Shown here piece after piece: positions 1-5,494 of a stretch of DNA of 6,291 nucleotides. The DNA comes from CAZQSS01 sp964596405. Lineage in GTDB: Bacteria; Patescibacteriota; Patescibacteriia; Magasanikbacterales; UBA10003. The notes under the pieces are model-generated. The model was not told the DNA's origin. It made no database searches and was given only the letters and a program-made list of their open reading frames with translations. The translations under genes were made by a program, and so were the position numbers. Each line of letters begins with the position of its first letter. The first letter of the stretch is position 1. The stretch lies in assembly GCA_964596405.1 (NCBI GenBank), contig CAZQSS010000045.1, positions 1-6,291 of the forward strand, written 5' to 3'.

Positions 1-43
1 GTGGATATCGACTTTTTATCCCCGTAAAAAGCAACCGCGAAGG

Positions 44-72
44 TTGACGCTTACCGGATTTTTAAGTATACT
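44..72 (+). promoter_or_regulatory. Predicted sigma70-type promoter of the glyA operon
   Basis: A -35 hexamer TTGACG (44-49) is separated by exactly 17 nt from a -10 hexamer TATACT (67-72), which predicts a transcript start near position 79. The first gene on this strand begins at 270, so the leader would be about 190 nt and would carry the palindromic repeat at 99-210. A small hairpin (32-36 with 42-46) overlaps the left edge. No better promoter was found between the repeat and glyA. The match is seen in the sequence; activity is inferred. Confidence 0.6.
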
Positions 73-98
73 TTGAGAGGATTGAATAATTTATTTTT

Positions 99-210
99 TG
101 TCATTCCCGACCACGATCGAGAATCCAGCCTGCCTACCGGTCAGGCAGGCGATTATGCGACTGGATCCCCGTTCCCCGCTTTCGCGAGGACAAGCTTCAC
201 GGGGATGACA
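99..210. repeat. Nested palindromic repeat (REP/MITE-like)
   Basis: The ends are inverted: TGTCATTCCC (99-108) pairs with GGGGATGACA (201-210) with one G-T wobble. Inside, GAATCCAG (121-128) pairs with CTGGATCC (161-168) with one mismatch. At the centre is a perfect 8-bp hairpin, GCCTGCCT (128-135) with AGGCAGGC (143-150), around an ACCGGTC loop. A further CCCCG/CGGGG pair (174-178, 200-204) lies in the right half. The GTCATTCCCG...GAATCCAG / CTGGAT...CGGGGATGACA layout is a widespread non-coding palindromic repeat type in bacterial genomes. It contains no ORF, so mobilisation in trans would be required. It lies between the predicted promoter and glyA. No target duplication longer than 2 bp can be seen. 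Confidence 0.75.
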
Positions 211-269
211 TTGTGTGGAGTTGTTCAACGGTCTAATCTTTACAATTAGCATATTAACATTTTTTAATT

Positions 270-1508
270 ATGCATACGCAAAAACTCAAGAAATTTGACC
301 CAAAAATCTTTACTTCTATTGAGTGCGAAAAAACACGCCAAGAAGAAGGATTGGAAATGATCCCTTCGGAAAACTTTGTCTCCCCGGCGGTTTTGGAGGC
401 CTTGGGATCGGTGCTGACCAATAAATACTCCGAGGGCTACCCGGGCAAGCGCTATTATGGCGGCTGCCATTTTATTGATGAGGTGGAACAATTGGCCATT
501 GATCGCGCTAAAAAACTTTTTGGCGCCGAGCATGTCAACGTCCAGCCTCTTTCGGGCGCGCCGGCCAACATCGCCGTTTATTTTGGCTTGCTCAAACAGG
601 GCGATACGATTTTGGGCATGGATTTATCGCACGGCGGCCACCTTTCGCACGGCCATCCGGTCACTTACATGGCCAAAATTTTTAACTTTGTCCGTTATAA
701 AACCGACAAGGCCGGTAATATTGATTTAAACAATTTGCGCCAGATGGCCCTGGAACACAAACCCAAAATGATTTTAGTCGGCTACTCCGCTTACTCGCGC
801 GAAATTGATTATCCGGCTATTCAAAAAATCGCCGATGAAGTGGGTGCCCTGACCATGGCTGATATTGCCCACATTGCCGGACTGATTGCCGCCGGCGAAA
901 TGAACAACCCGGTGCCGATTTTTGATGTGGTGACCACTACCACCCACAAAACCCTGCGCGGGCCCAGGGGGGGCATGATTATGTGCAAACAAAAGTGGGC
1001 CAAGGCGATTGATTCGGCTGTCTTCCCGGGTTTGCAGGGCGGGCCGCACGAAAACAACATCGCCGCCAAAGCCGTGGCGTTTAAAGAAGCTTTGGAACCG
1101 GCTTTTAAAAAATATGCCAAACAAATTAAAAAGAACGCCAAAATACTGGAAACGGAATTTAACAAACGCGGCTACAAACTTTGTTTTGGCGGCACGGACA
1201 ATCACCTGCTCTTGATTGATGTCACGCCCAAAGGCGTCTCGGGCAAAGTCGCCCAAATCGCGCTAGACAAGGCCGGCATTACAGTTAACAAAAATATGAT
1301 TCCGGATGACACTCGCTCACCCATGGACCCATCGGGTATCCGTTTGGGCACGCCGGCCATAACCACCCGCGGTATGAAAGAAAAAGAAATGAAAATCATT
1401 GCCGGCTGGATTGATCTGGCTATTCAAAACCACCACGACGACAAAAAACTTATGACGATTAAAAAAGAAGTGGTCAAATTAACTAAAAAGTTTCCTCTCT
1501 ACAAATGA
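270..1508 (+). CDS. glyA: Serine hydroxymethyltransferase
   Basis: PLP-dependent cytoplasmic enzyme that converts L-serine and tetrahydrofolate to glycine and 5,10-methylene-tetrahydrofolate, the main entry of one-carbon units. The 412 aa length is close to the usual 415-420 aa. Motifs seen in order: IPSENFVSPAVLEALGS (31-47), TNKYSEGYPGKRYYGGC (50-66), MDLSHGGHLSHG (117-128), GYSAYSREIDY (171-181), MADIAHIAGL (196-205) whose Asp198 and His201 contact PLP, VTTTTHKTLRGPRGG (221-235) with the PLP-binding Lys227, LQGGPHENNIAAKAVAFKEA (255-274), and SGIRLGTPAITTRG (355-368) with substrate carboxylate-binding Arg358. All key residues are present, so it should be active. The QGGPHENN variant differs from the QGGPLMH of E. 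coli. No Shine-Dalgarno is visible before the ATG; the start fits family length. It is first in an operon with the DUF4015 gene and folD, and is probably driven from the promoter at 44-72. Confidence 0.97.
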   Translation: MHTQKLKKFDPKIFTSIECEKTRQEEGLEMIPSENFVSPAVLEALGSVLTNKYSEGYPGKRYYGGCHFIDEVEQLAIDRAKKLFGAEHVNVQPLSGAPANIAVYFGLLKQGDTILGMDLSHGGHLSHGHPVTYMAKIFNFVRYKTDKAGNIDLNNLRQMALEHKPKMILVGYSAYSREIDYPAIQKIADEVGALTMADIAHIAGLIAAGEMNNPVPIFDVVTTTTHKTLRGPRGGMIMCKQKWAKAIDSAVFPGLQGGPHENNIAAKAVAFKEALEPAFKKYAKQIKKNAKILETEFNKRGYKLCFGGTDNHLLLIDVTPKGVSGKVAQIALDKAGITVNKNMIPDDTRSPMDPSGIRLGTPAITTRGMKEKEMKIIAGWIDLAIQNHHDDKKLMTIKKEVVKLTKKFPLYK

Positions 1509-2692
1509 TTATTCCCGACATGTTTCACAGCAAAGAACTTTTTTTCCGGCCGGAAAAAACCAACCGGCCTTATGTTGTTATTTTAATTGTCTGCGGACTG
1601 GCGGCGGCCATTTGGTTGGCATCTGCCTGGCTGGCCACGGCTCAAGAGATAAACGGTCTTTCTTTATCCTTGAGTTCGGTCAGTCACAACGATGTCTCAA
1701 GCGGTTCAACCCGCGCCAAACCGCCCAAACAAGTTGTTAAAGCCTTGTATCTCACCGCCTACTCAGCTGGCAACCCTAAAAAAATAGACGAAATAATTAA
1801 ATTGATAGAAGAAACCGAACTCAACGCCGTGGTGATTGATATTAAAGATTACAGCGGCCTGGTACTCTACAACAGCCAGGTGGGCTTGGTAAAACAGCTC
1901 GGCCTCAAAGATAACCGACTGGGCGATGTGACAGCCTTGATAAAAAAATTACATGACCATAATATTTACGTCATTGCCAGGCAAACCGTTTTTCAAGACC
2001 CTGAATTGGCGGAAAAAAGACCCGAATGGGCCATCAAAGACAAGCGCGGCGGCCTTTGGCGCGACCGCAAGGGCTTGGCCTGGGTGGACGCGACCAACAA
2101 AAAAATCTGGCGCCACAATCTCAATATCGCCCAAGAAGCCATTGCCTTGGGTTTTGATGAAATCAATTTTGATTACGTCCGTTTTCCTTCTGACGGCGAC
2201 ATGAAAAATATTGTCTTGAATCTAAACGGCCAAAAAAAATACGAAGTGATGCGCGATTTTTTTACTTTTCTTGATCAACATCTTTCAAAAGAACCGGTTT
2301 GGATTTCCTTGGATTTTTTTGGCCTGACAACAGAAGCTCTTGGTGAAAACGATCTGAATATCGGACAAAGATTGGTGGACGCCGTGGACAAAGTAGACTA
2401 CATTTCACCCATGATGTATCCTTCTCATTATTTTTCCGGCCATTTGGGATTTAAAAATCCGGCCGAACATCCGGCCGAAGTGATTGAACACGGCATGAAA
2501 GCCGGCGTCACCTTCTTTAAAGATAAACGCGCCGGATTTCGCCCCTGGCTTCAAGCTTTTGATATTGGCGCGATTTATGACGGCAAAAAAATACGCGCCC
2601 AAATTGACGCGGTAGAAAAATACACTGAGGCTGGCTGGCTCCTCTGGAACGCGGCCAACCGTTATACCAAAAACGGCTTAAAAGAATCCTAA
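1505..2692 (+). CDS. Membrane-anchored or secreted DUF4015 putative glycoside hydrolase
   Basis: A 395-aa protein with a basic N-terminus and one hydrophobic segment (about residues 22-46), so it is exported and either anchored or cleaved. A short Ser-rich, low-complexity linker (51-75) follows. The rest matches the DUF4015/GHL putative glycosyl hydrolase family, a TIM-barrel fold: KALYLTAYSAG (79-89), LNAVVIDIKDYSGLVLY (106-122), FDEINFDYVRFPSDG (217-231), DYISPMMYPSHY (298-309), RPWLQAFD (346-353) and GWLLWNAANRY (377-387). Acidic residues in INFDYVRFPSD and VIDIKD sit where barrel glycosidases place catalytic or binding groups, but substrate and activity are unproven for the family. The start overlaps the glyA stop as ATGA, which suggests translational coupling; Met6 (1520) is an alternative start. 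It does not belong to one-carbon metabolism despite its two neighbours; a cell-envelope polysaccharide role is inferred. Confidence 0.85.
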   Translation: MIIPDMFHSKELFFRPEKTNRPYVVILIVCGLAAAIWLASAWLATAQEINGLSLSLSSVSHNDVSSGSTRAKPPKQVVKALYLTAYSAGNPKKIDEIIKLIEETELNAVVIDIKDYSGLVLYNSQVGLVKQLGLKDNRLGDVTALIKKLHDHNIYVIARQTVFQDPELAEKRPEWAIKDKRGGLWRDRKGLAWVDATNKKIWRHNLNIAQEAIALGFDEINFDYVRFPSDGDMKNIVLNLNGQKKYEVMRDFFTFLDQHLSKEPVWISLDFFGLTTEALGENDLNIGQRLVDAVDKVDYISPMMYPSHYFSGHLGFKNPAEHPAEVIEHGMKAGVTFFKDKRAGFRPWLQAFDIGAIYDGKKIRAQIDAVEKYTEAGWLLWNAANRYTKNGLKES

Positions 2693-2697
2693 TTAAT

Positions 2698-3567
2698 ATG
2701 TTTGTAATAGATGGCCGCGCGATTGCTAAAAAAATTCGCGAAGATCTAAAACATAAAATTGCCGCCTCCGGACTTGAACCCGGCTTGGCGGCTATTTTGG
2801 TTGGCAACGACCCCGCCTCCAAACTCTATGTTTCACTTAAAGAAAAAGCCTGCGCCGAGGTCGGCATTCGTTTTGAAAAACATCTATTTGGCGAATCTAG
2901 CAAAGAAGACCAAATTATTCAAAAGATAAAAGAAATCAATGGCAATCCCAAGTTTCATGGCATTCTCGTTCAATTGCCGCTACCGACCGGACTAAATGTC
3001 CATAAAATCCTCAAAACCATTGAACCGAATAAAGACGCCGACGGTTTTATTTCTAAAATTAATCCTGTTCTCCCGCGAGCAATTTGGACACTTATTGAAG
3101 AAGGATTAAAATTAAAAAATCATCACGCCGTCGGTCAAAAAACTTTAGTTATCGGCAACAGCGCTGAATTTATAAAAACAACGGCAGATTTTTTGGATGC
3201 CAAAAGATTAAACTGCAAAACCCAAACTTACGACCAAATTTGTCAAGACAAAAAACAAATCAAACATTTTGATATCGTGGTGATTGCTGTTGGCGAACCC
3301 AAATTCTTAAACGGCGCCGACTTCAAAGACGACGCGATTGTCATTGACATCGGCACGAACCGTCTGCCCGACGGCCGCATAGTTGGCGATGTTGATTATG
3401 AATCAACCAAAGATAAAGATATTTGGATTACGCCTGTGCCGGGCGGAGTGGGGCCGGTGACAGTGGCCACCCTTTTGGAAAATATATTTCTCCTGGCGCA
3501 AAAAATATGCCCAGTAATACAACCCCGCAAGGTCGCCTTGGGCGACCAAAAAGAAACAACGGATTAG
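2698..3567 (+). CDS. folD: Divergent FolD: methylene-THF dehydrogenase / methenyl-THF cyclohydrolase
   Basis: Family role: oxidises 5,10-methylene-THF to 5,10-methenyl-THF with NAD(P)+, then hydrolyses it to 10-formyl-THF, supplying purine and formyl-Met synthesis. The 289 aa protein retains the N-terminal catalytic set: GNDPASKLYVSLKEKACAEV (36-55) with Tyr44 and Lys48, GILVQLPLP (88-96) with Gln92, and DADGF (113-117) with Asp115. The C-terminal signature TPVPGGVGPVTVATLLEN (245-262) is intact. It is odd in the middle. The stretch after DADGF is about a dozen residues shorter than in E. coli FolD, the PCTPxG motif reads PVLPRA (123-128), and the G-R-S-x-x-V-G-x-P nucleotide-binding motif reads GNSAEFIKTT (153-162), losing the Arg. 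The cofactor domain may therefore bind differently or poorly. A C-terminal tail (about 270-289) is partly encoded by a palindrome. It lies 5 nt after the DUF4015 gene, with no clear Shine-Dalgarno. Confidence 0.9.
   Translation: MFVIDGRAIAKKIREDLKHKIAASGLEPGLAAILVGNDPASKLYVSLKEKACAEVGIRFEKHLFGESSKEDQIIQKIKEINGNPKFHGILVQLPLPTGLNVHKILKTIEPNKDADGFISKINPVLPRAIWTLIEEGLKLKNHHAVGQKTLVIGNSAEFIKTTADFLDAKRLNCKTQTYDQICQDKKQIKHFDIVVIAVGEPKFLNGADFKDDAIVIDIGTNRLPDGRIVGDVDYESTKDKDIWITPVPGGVGPVTVATLLENIFLLAQKICPVIQPRKVALGDQKETTD
3531..3547. repeat. Perfect 7-bp palindrome in the 3' end of folD
   Basis: GGTCGCC (3531-3537) and GGCGACC (3541-3547) pair perfectly around a 3-nt TTG loop. The sequence is inside the last codons of folD, ending 18 nt before the TAG stop (3565-3567). 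It is followed by A-rich sequence, not a T-tract, so it is not an intrinsic terminator on the plus strand. It may be a short repeat unit or an mRNA 3'-end stabilising hairpin. Confidence 0.5.
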
Positions 3568-3618
3568 CAAACTGGGTCATCAAAAAATAAACAATCTTTT
3601 ACTTAAAATAAACAAGCT

Positions 3619-3643
3619 CCCCAAGTGATGAAATCATGCGGGG
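3619..3643 (+). other. Imperfect hairpin just before tsaE
   Basis: CCCC (3619-3622) pairs with GGGG (3640-3643), and after a 2-by-2 internal mismatch GTGAT (3625-3629) pairs with ATCAT (3633-3637; one G-T) around a GAA loop. No T-tract follows, so termination is unlikely. It occupies most of the 90-nt gap between folD and tsaE and contains the two upstream in-frame start codons (3625, 3628) that are rejected here. Its function is unknown. Confidence 0.35.
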
Positions 3644-3644
3644 T

Positions 3645-3653
3645 TGATATACT
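3645..3653 (+). promoter_or_regulatory. Possible extended -10 promoter for tsaE
   Basis: TGATATACT (3645-3653) has an extended -10 TG plus the TATACT hexamer that also appears in the other two plus-strand promoters of the window. No convincing -35 lies 16-18 nt upstream. The predicted transcript start falls at or just inside the ATG at 3658, so any transcript from here would be leaderless. tsaE could equally be read through from folD. Confidence 0.35.
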
Positions 3654-3657
3654 GGGT

Positions 3658-4089
3658 ATGATCATCACCAGTCATAGTTTGGAAGAAACCCTCAAACTCG
3701 GCCAACGCCTTGCCAAACATCTGCGCGGCGGAGACCTGTTGGGTTTATCCGGCGAACTGGGCGCGGGTAAAACGGTTTTAATCAAGGGTTTGGCCACGGG
3801 TTTAGGAATTAAACGGGTGGTGCGCAGCCCCAGTTTCAACCTGATGCGCGTCTATAAACTCCCCCGCCCGCTCCACGGGATTAAAACTCTGGCTCACTTG
3901 GACTGCTACCGCCTGACCGCGCCGGCCGAAGCCGTTGATATCGGCCTTTTGGATTATTTGGCCGACAAAAAAACCCTCACCGTGATTGAATGGCCGGAGA
4001 AAATAAAAAAAATCCTGCCAAAAAATCGGACCAAAACGATCCGATTTGAAATTTTGTCGGAAAATGTCCGGCGCCTTACTCTTCTTTAG
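3658..4089 (+). CDS. tsaE: TsaE, ATPase of the t6A tRNA-modification complex
   Basis: Small P-loop ATPase that works with TsaB and TsaD to place threonylcarbamoyl on A37 of ANN-decoding tRNAs; cytoplasmic. From the ATG at 3658 it is 143 aa, within the family's usual 135-160. Motifs: Walker A GELGAGKT (32-39, Lys38), SPSFNL (57-62, the switch region), HLDCYRL (80-86, with Asp82 of the Walker B-like site) and VIEWPEK (109-115, with the conserved Glu111). All residues expected for activity are present. In-frame starts at 3625 (GTG) and 3628 (ATG) would add MMKSCGVDILG, which is not family-like and lies inside a hairpin, so 3658 is preferred; homologues typically begin just before the SLEET helix. 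No Shine-Dalgarno is seen. Its stop codon (4087-4089) lies inside the 3' end of the convergent SPFH gene. The gap after folD is 90 nt, so it may be a separate unit. Confidence 0.93.
   Translation: MIITSHSLEETLKLGQRLAKHLRGGDLLGLSGELGAGKTVLIKGLATGLGIKRVVRSPSFNLMRVYKLPRPLHGIKTLAHLDCYRLTAPAEAVDIGLLDYLADKKTLTVIEWPEKIKKILPKNRTKTIRFEILSENVRRLTLL
4020..4047 (-). terminator. Possible intrinsic terminator of the yidC-SPFH operon, inside tsaE
   Basis: Read on the minus strand, AAATCGGA (4047-4040) and TCCGATTT (4030-4023) form a perfect 8-bp stem with a 9-nt loop. The second arm runs into a six-T stretch (4025-4020) and then GGCAGG. It begins 28 nt after the SPFH stop codon, a typical distance, but the T-tract is short and shared with the stem, so it may be weak. 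The same bases encode tsaE residues around KNRTKTIRF, so the symmetry may be incidental. Confidence 0.4.
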
Positions 4090-4657
4090 ACGATGCCGCG
4101 AGACTAATTTCACTCAAAAGCACGTTTTCAACGTAGATGCCGCGCGGATAAAAAATTCTCTCTAACTCATTCTTCATTTCCACTTCAATTAAATCGCGGC
4201 GGCTGGAAGTGACATCTTGATAATTATAGCGAGAAGCAATCATCCGAAAACGACTGCGGATGGTGGGCCGAACAATCTTGGCCACAAAATCCTCACCAAT
4301 GGTCTGCCAAATGGCCGGCACCTGGTGAACATCTAAACGCAAAAGCACCGTGCCCTCCATGGTGATTTTTTTATTATCCAAGGTGGCGGCGGAAATGGGT
4401 ATGTCACCCATGGCATATTCATTTTCCAAATTAAAATCTTGGCGAATACCGTATTCCAGTGTCTGGGTATTAAACAATTTGGCCTTCTGCCAAAAAGGAA
4501 TTTTTAGATGTAACCCCGGAGCCAGCACTTTTTTTAAAACGCCCCGACCCAGGTCGTAAACGCAAGCCACATAACCCGGTGGCACATAAATAAAAACACC
4601 TTTTAAAACGTCTTCCATGACAAAGGTGTACATCAACTTATCTAATGAATCGGCCAT
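4076..4657 (-). CDS. Short SPFH/Band 7 (prohibitin/HflK-like) protein
   Basis: A 193-aa protein with the SPFH fold: IYVPPGYVACVYDLGRGVL (23-41), LAPGLHLKIPFWQKAKLFNT (45-64), TLDNKKITMEGTVLLRLDV (92-110), an IWQTIGEDFVAKIVRPTIRS helix (116-135) and RRDLIEVEMKNELERIF (153-169) followed by the RGIYVENVLLSEI strand (172-184). SPFH proteins assemble into membrane-associated rings or cages that organise membrane domains or control FtsH-type proteases. Family members usually run 250-320 aa, with an N-terminal membrane helix and a C-terminal coiled coil. Here no convincing transmembrane helix precedes the domain and the protein stops right after it. Starts at Met9 or Met14 are also possible; none has a clear Shine-Dalgarno. 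It begins 3 nt after the YidC-like gene, and E. coli YidC has been reported to associate with the FtsH-HflKC complex, so a shared role in membrane protein quality is inferred. Its last 14 bp overlap the convergent tsaE. Confidence 0.85.
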   Translation of the reverse strand: MADSLDKLMYTFVMEDVLKGVFIYVPPGYVACVYDLGRGVLKKVLAPGLHLKIPFWQKAKLFNTQTLEYGIRQDFNLENEYAMGDIPISAATLDNKKITMEGTVLLRLDVHQVPAIWQTIGEDFVAKIVRPTIRSRFRMIASRYNYQDVTSSRRDLIEVEMKNELERIFYPRGIYVENVLLSEISLAASSKEE

Positions 4658-4660
4658 ATA

Positions 4661-5356
4661 TTATTCGCTATCTTGAGTTGAATAAAAGAAAGATCTAAAC
4701 ATTGACAGTATATACGAAAAAGCCAAAGTTGTCAAGATGAAAATCGACTTGACCATGGGTAACGCCCAAAGAGCCAAAAAGCTCATGATGGGGAAAAAAA
4801 TCGCGTAAAGCTGATCGGACCGTTTGACATGTTTGCCGCGCTGATAAAAATAAATCTCTAAAAACAAAACCAAACCGACTACGGCCGCCCAGCGCCAATC
4901 GTGCGCCCCCAATTCAAATCCATAAAAATTGGTATTGATAAACTCCGGCCGATCCACGCCCTTGTAAAGCACATTCAATTTGTAATGAGTCAACCCGCCG
5001 ATAAAAACTTGATACAGGAGAACCAAAACCAAAGCCTGAACAGCAATGACCAATGTCTTGGCCCAGGGGCTGATTTTATACAACTTCAAAAGCTTCCTGA
5101 CTTTTTCTTTCATGGTTTCAGGATCATTCTTAAAATCACGCTGTAATGATTCCACCCGGCGTTCCAACAATTCAAACTTGGCTTTATTGCGTTCCGAGAC
5201 AACGCTCAAAGGCAATAATATCACCCGTAAAGCAAGGGTCAGTAAAATTACCGCGTAACCCAAATTACCCTCGGCCAAACCGTTGTAAAGCCAAATTAAG
5301 GCGTTAAACAACGGAATATAGAGCAGGTGGTTCCAAATGTAGATTAAAATATCCAT
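4661..5356 (-). CDS. yidC: YidC/Oxa1-family membrane protein insertase (short form)
   Basis: Inserts and folds membrane proteins in the cytoplasmic membrane, alone or with SecYEG. The 231-aa protein has the core layout: a first hydrophobic stretch (about 5-27), GYAVILLTLALRVILLPLSV (33-52) containing the hydrophilic-groove Arg44, a charged helical hairpin loop (54-96), AKTLVIAVQALVLVLLYQVF (99-118), WAAVVGLVLFLEIYFY (156-171) and a final double segment (about 183-222). It lacks the large periplasmic domain of proteobacterial YidC, as in Gram-positive and Patescibacteria forms. No lipoprotein signal is evident and it is divergent, with YKISPWAK where many homologues have an NP motif. It ends without the usual long basic tail. 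First gene of a minus-strand operon; the ATG lies 8 nt after a consensus TATAAT -10, so its leader would be only 1-3 nt. Confidence 0.85.
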   Translation of the reverse strand: MDILIYIWNHLLYIPLFNALIWLYNGLAEGNLGYAVILLTLALRVILLPLSVVSERNKAKFELLERRVESLQRDFKNDPETMKEKVRKLLKLYKISPWAKTLVIAVQALVLVLLYQVFIGGLTHYKLNVLYKGVDRPEFINTNFYGFELGAHDWRWAAVVGLVLFLEIYFYQRGKHVKRSDQLYAIFFPIMSFLALWALPMVKSIFILTTLAFSYILSMFRSFFYSTQDSE

Positions 5357-5364
5357 ATGAGGAT

Positions 5365-5393
5365 ATTATAACAGACCGCCCACCCCTTGACAA
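5365..5393 (-). promoter_or_regulatory. Promoter of the yidC-SPFH operon
   Basis: On the minus strand, TTGTCA (5393-5388) is followed after exactly 17 nt by a perfect TATAAT (5370-5365). The predicted start is about 5357-5359, one to three bases before the yidC ATG (5356), which implies an almost leaderless mRNA. The -35 hexamer overlaps that of the opposite-strand promoter by 5 bp. Confidence 0.75.
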
Positions 5394-5415
5394 ATTCTTG
5401 ATTTTGTGCTATACT
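5387..5415 (+). promoter_or_regulatory. Strong sigma70-type promoter of the exported-protein gene
   Basis: Consensus TTGACA (5387-5392), a 17-nt spacer and TATACT (5410-5415), with an extended -10 TG (5407-5408). Predicted start near 5422. This is the best-matching promoter in the window and suggests high expression of the gene at 5514. It is divergent from, and shares its -35 region with, the yidC promoter. Confidence 0.8.
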
Positions 5416-5444
5416 TATTATGTTCTGTTCTTTTAAGCTGAAAA

Positions 5445-5474
5445 GTGGGCTAAACCATGGTGGTTTTGGCTCAT
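5445..5474 (+). other. Long leader hairpin in the 5' UTR
   Basis: GTGGGCTAAACCA (5445-5457) pairs with TGGTTTTGGCTCAT (5461-5474) as 13 bp including a few G-U pairs, with one bulged U at 5467 and a tight TGG loop. The upstream in-frame ATG (5457-5459) sits at the loop, arguing against its use as the start codon. A second hairpin, TCCGC (5483-5487) with GCGGA (5493-5497), lies just before the ribosome binding site. Likely an mRNA-stabilising or regulatory leader; no known riboswitch class was recognised. Confidence 0.5.
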
Positions 5475-5494
5475 ACAACAGATCCGCCAAAAGC

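Noticed and set aside
211..269. A second promoter directly before glyA
   Set aside because: TTGTTC and TTTACA can be found, but no -10 hexamer lies at suitable spacing; only a 5-bp hairpin (233-237 with 245-249) is present.
774..1256. 160-codon minus-strand frame inside glyA
   Set aside because: Fully contained in a conserved glyA region; no start signals or recognisable domain, so it is a shadow.
3625..3657. Longer starts (GTG 3625 or ATG 3628) for tsaE
   Set aside because: The extra MMKSCGVDILG residues do not resemble TsaE N-termini, have no ribosome binding site and overlap a hairpin.
3568..3657. A tRNA or small RNA gene between folD and tsaE
   Set aside because: The 90-nt A-rich gap has one imperfect hairpin and a -10-like element but no cloverleaf, T-loop motif or terminator.
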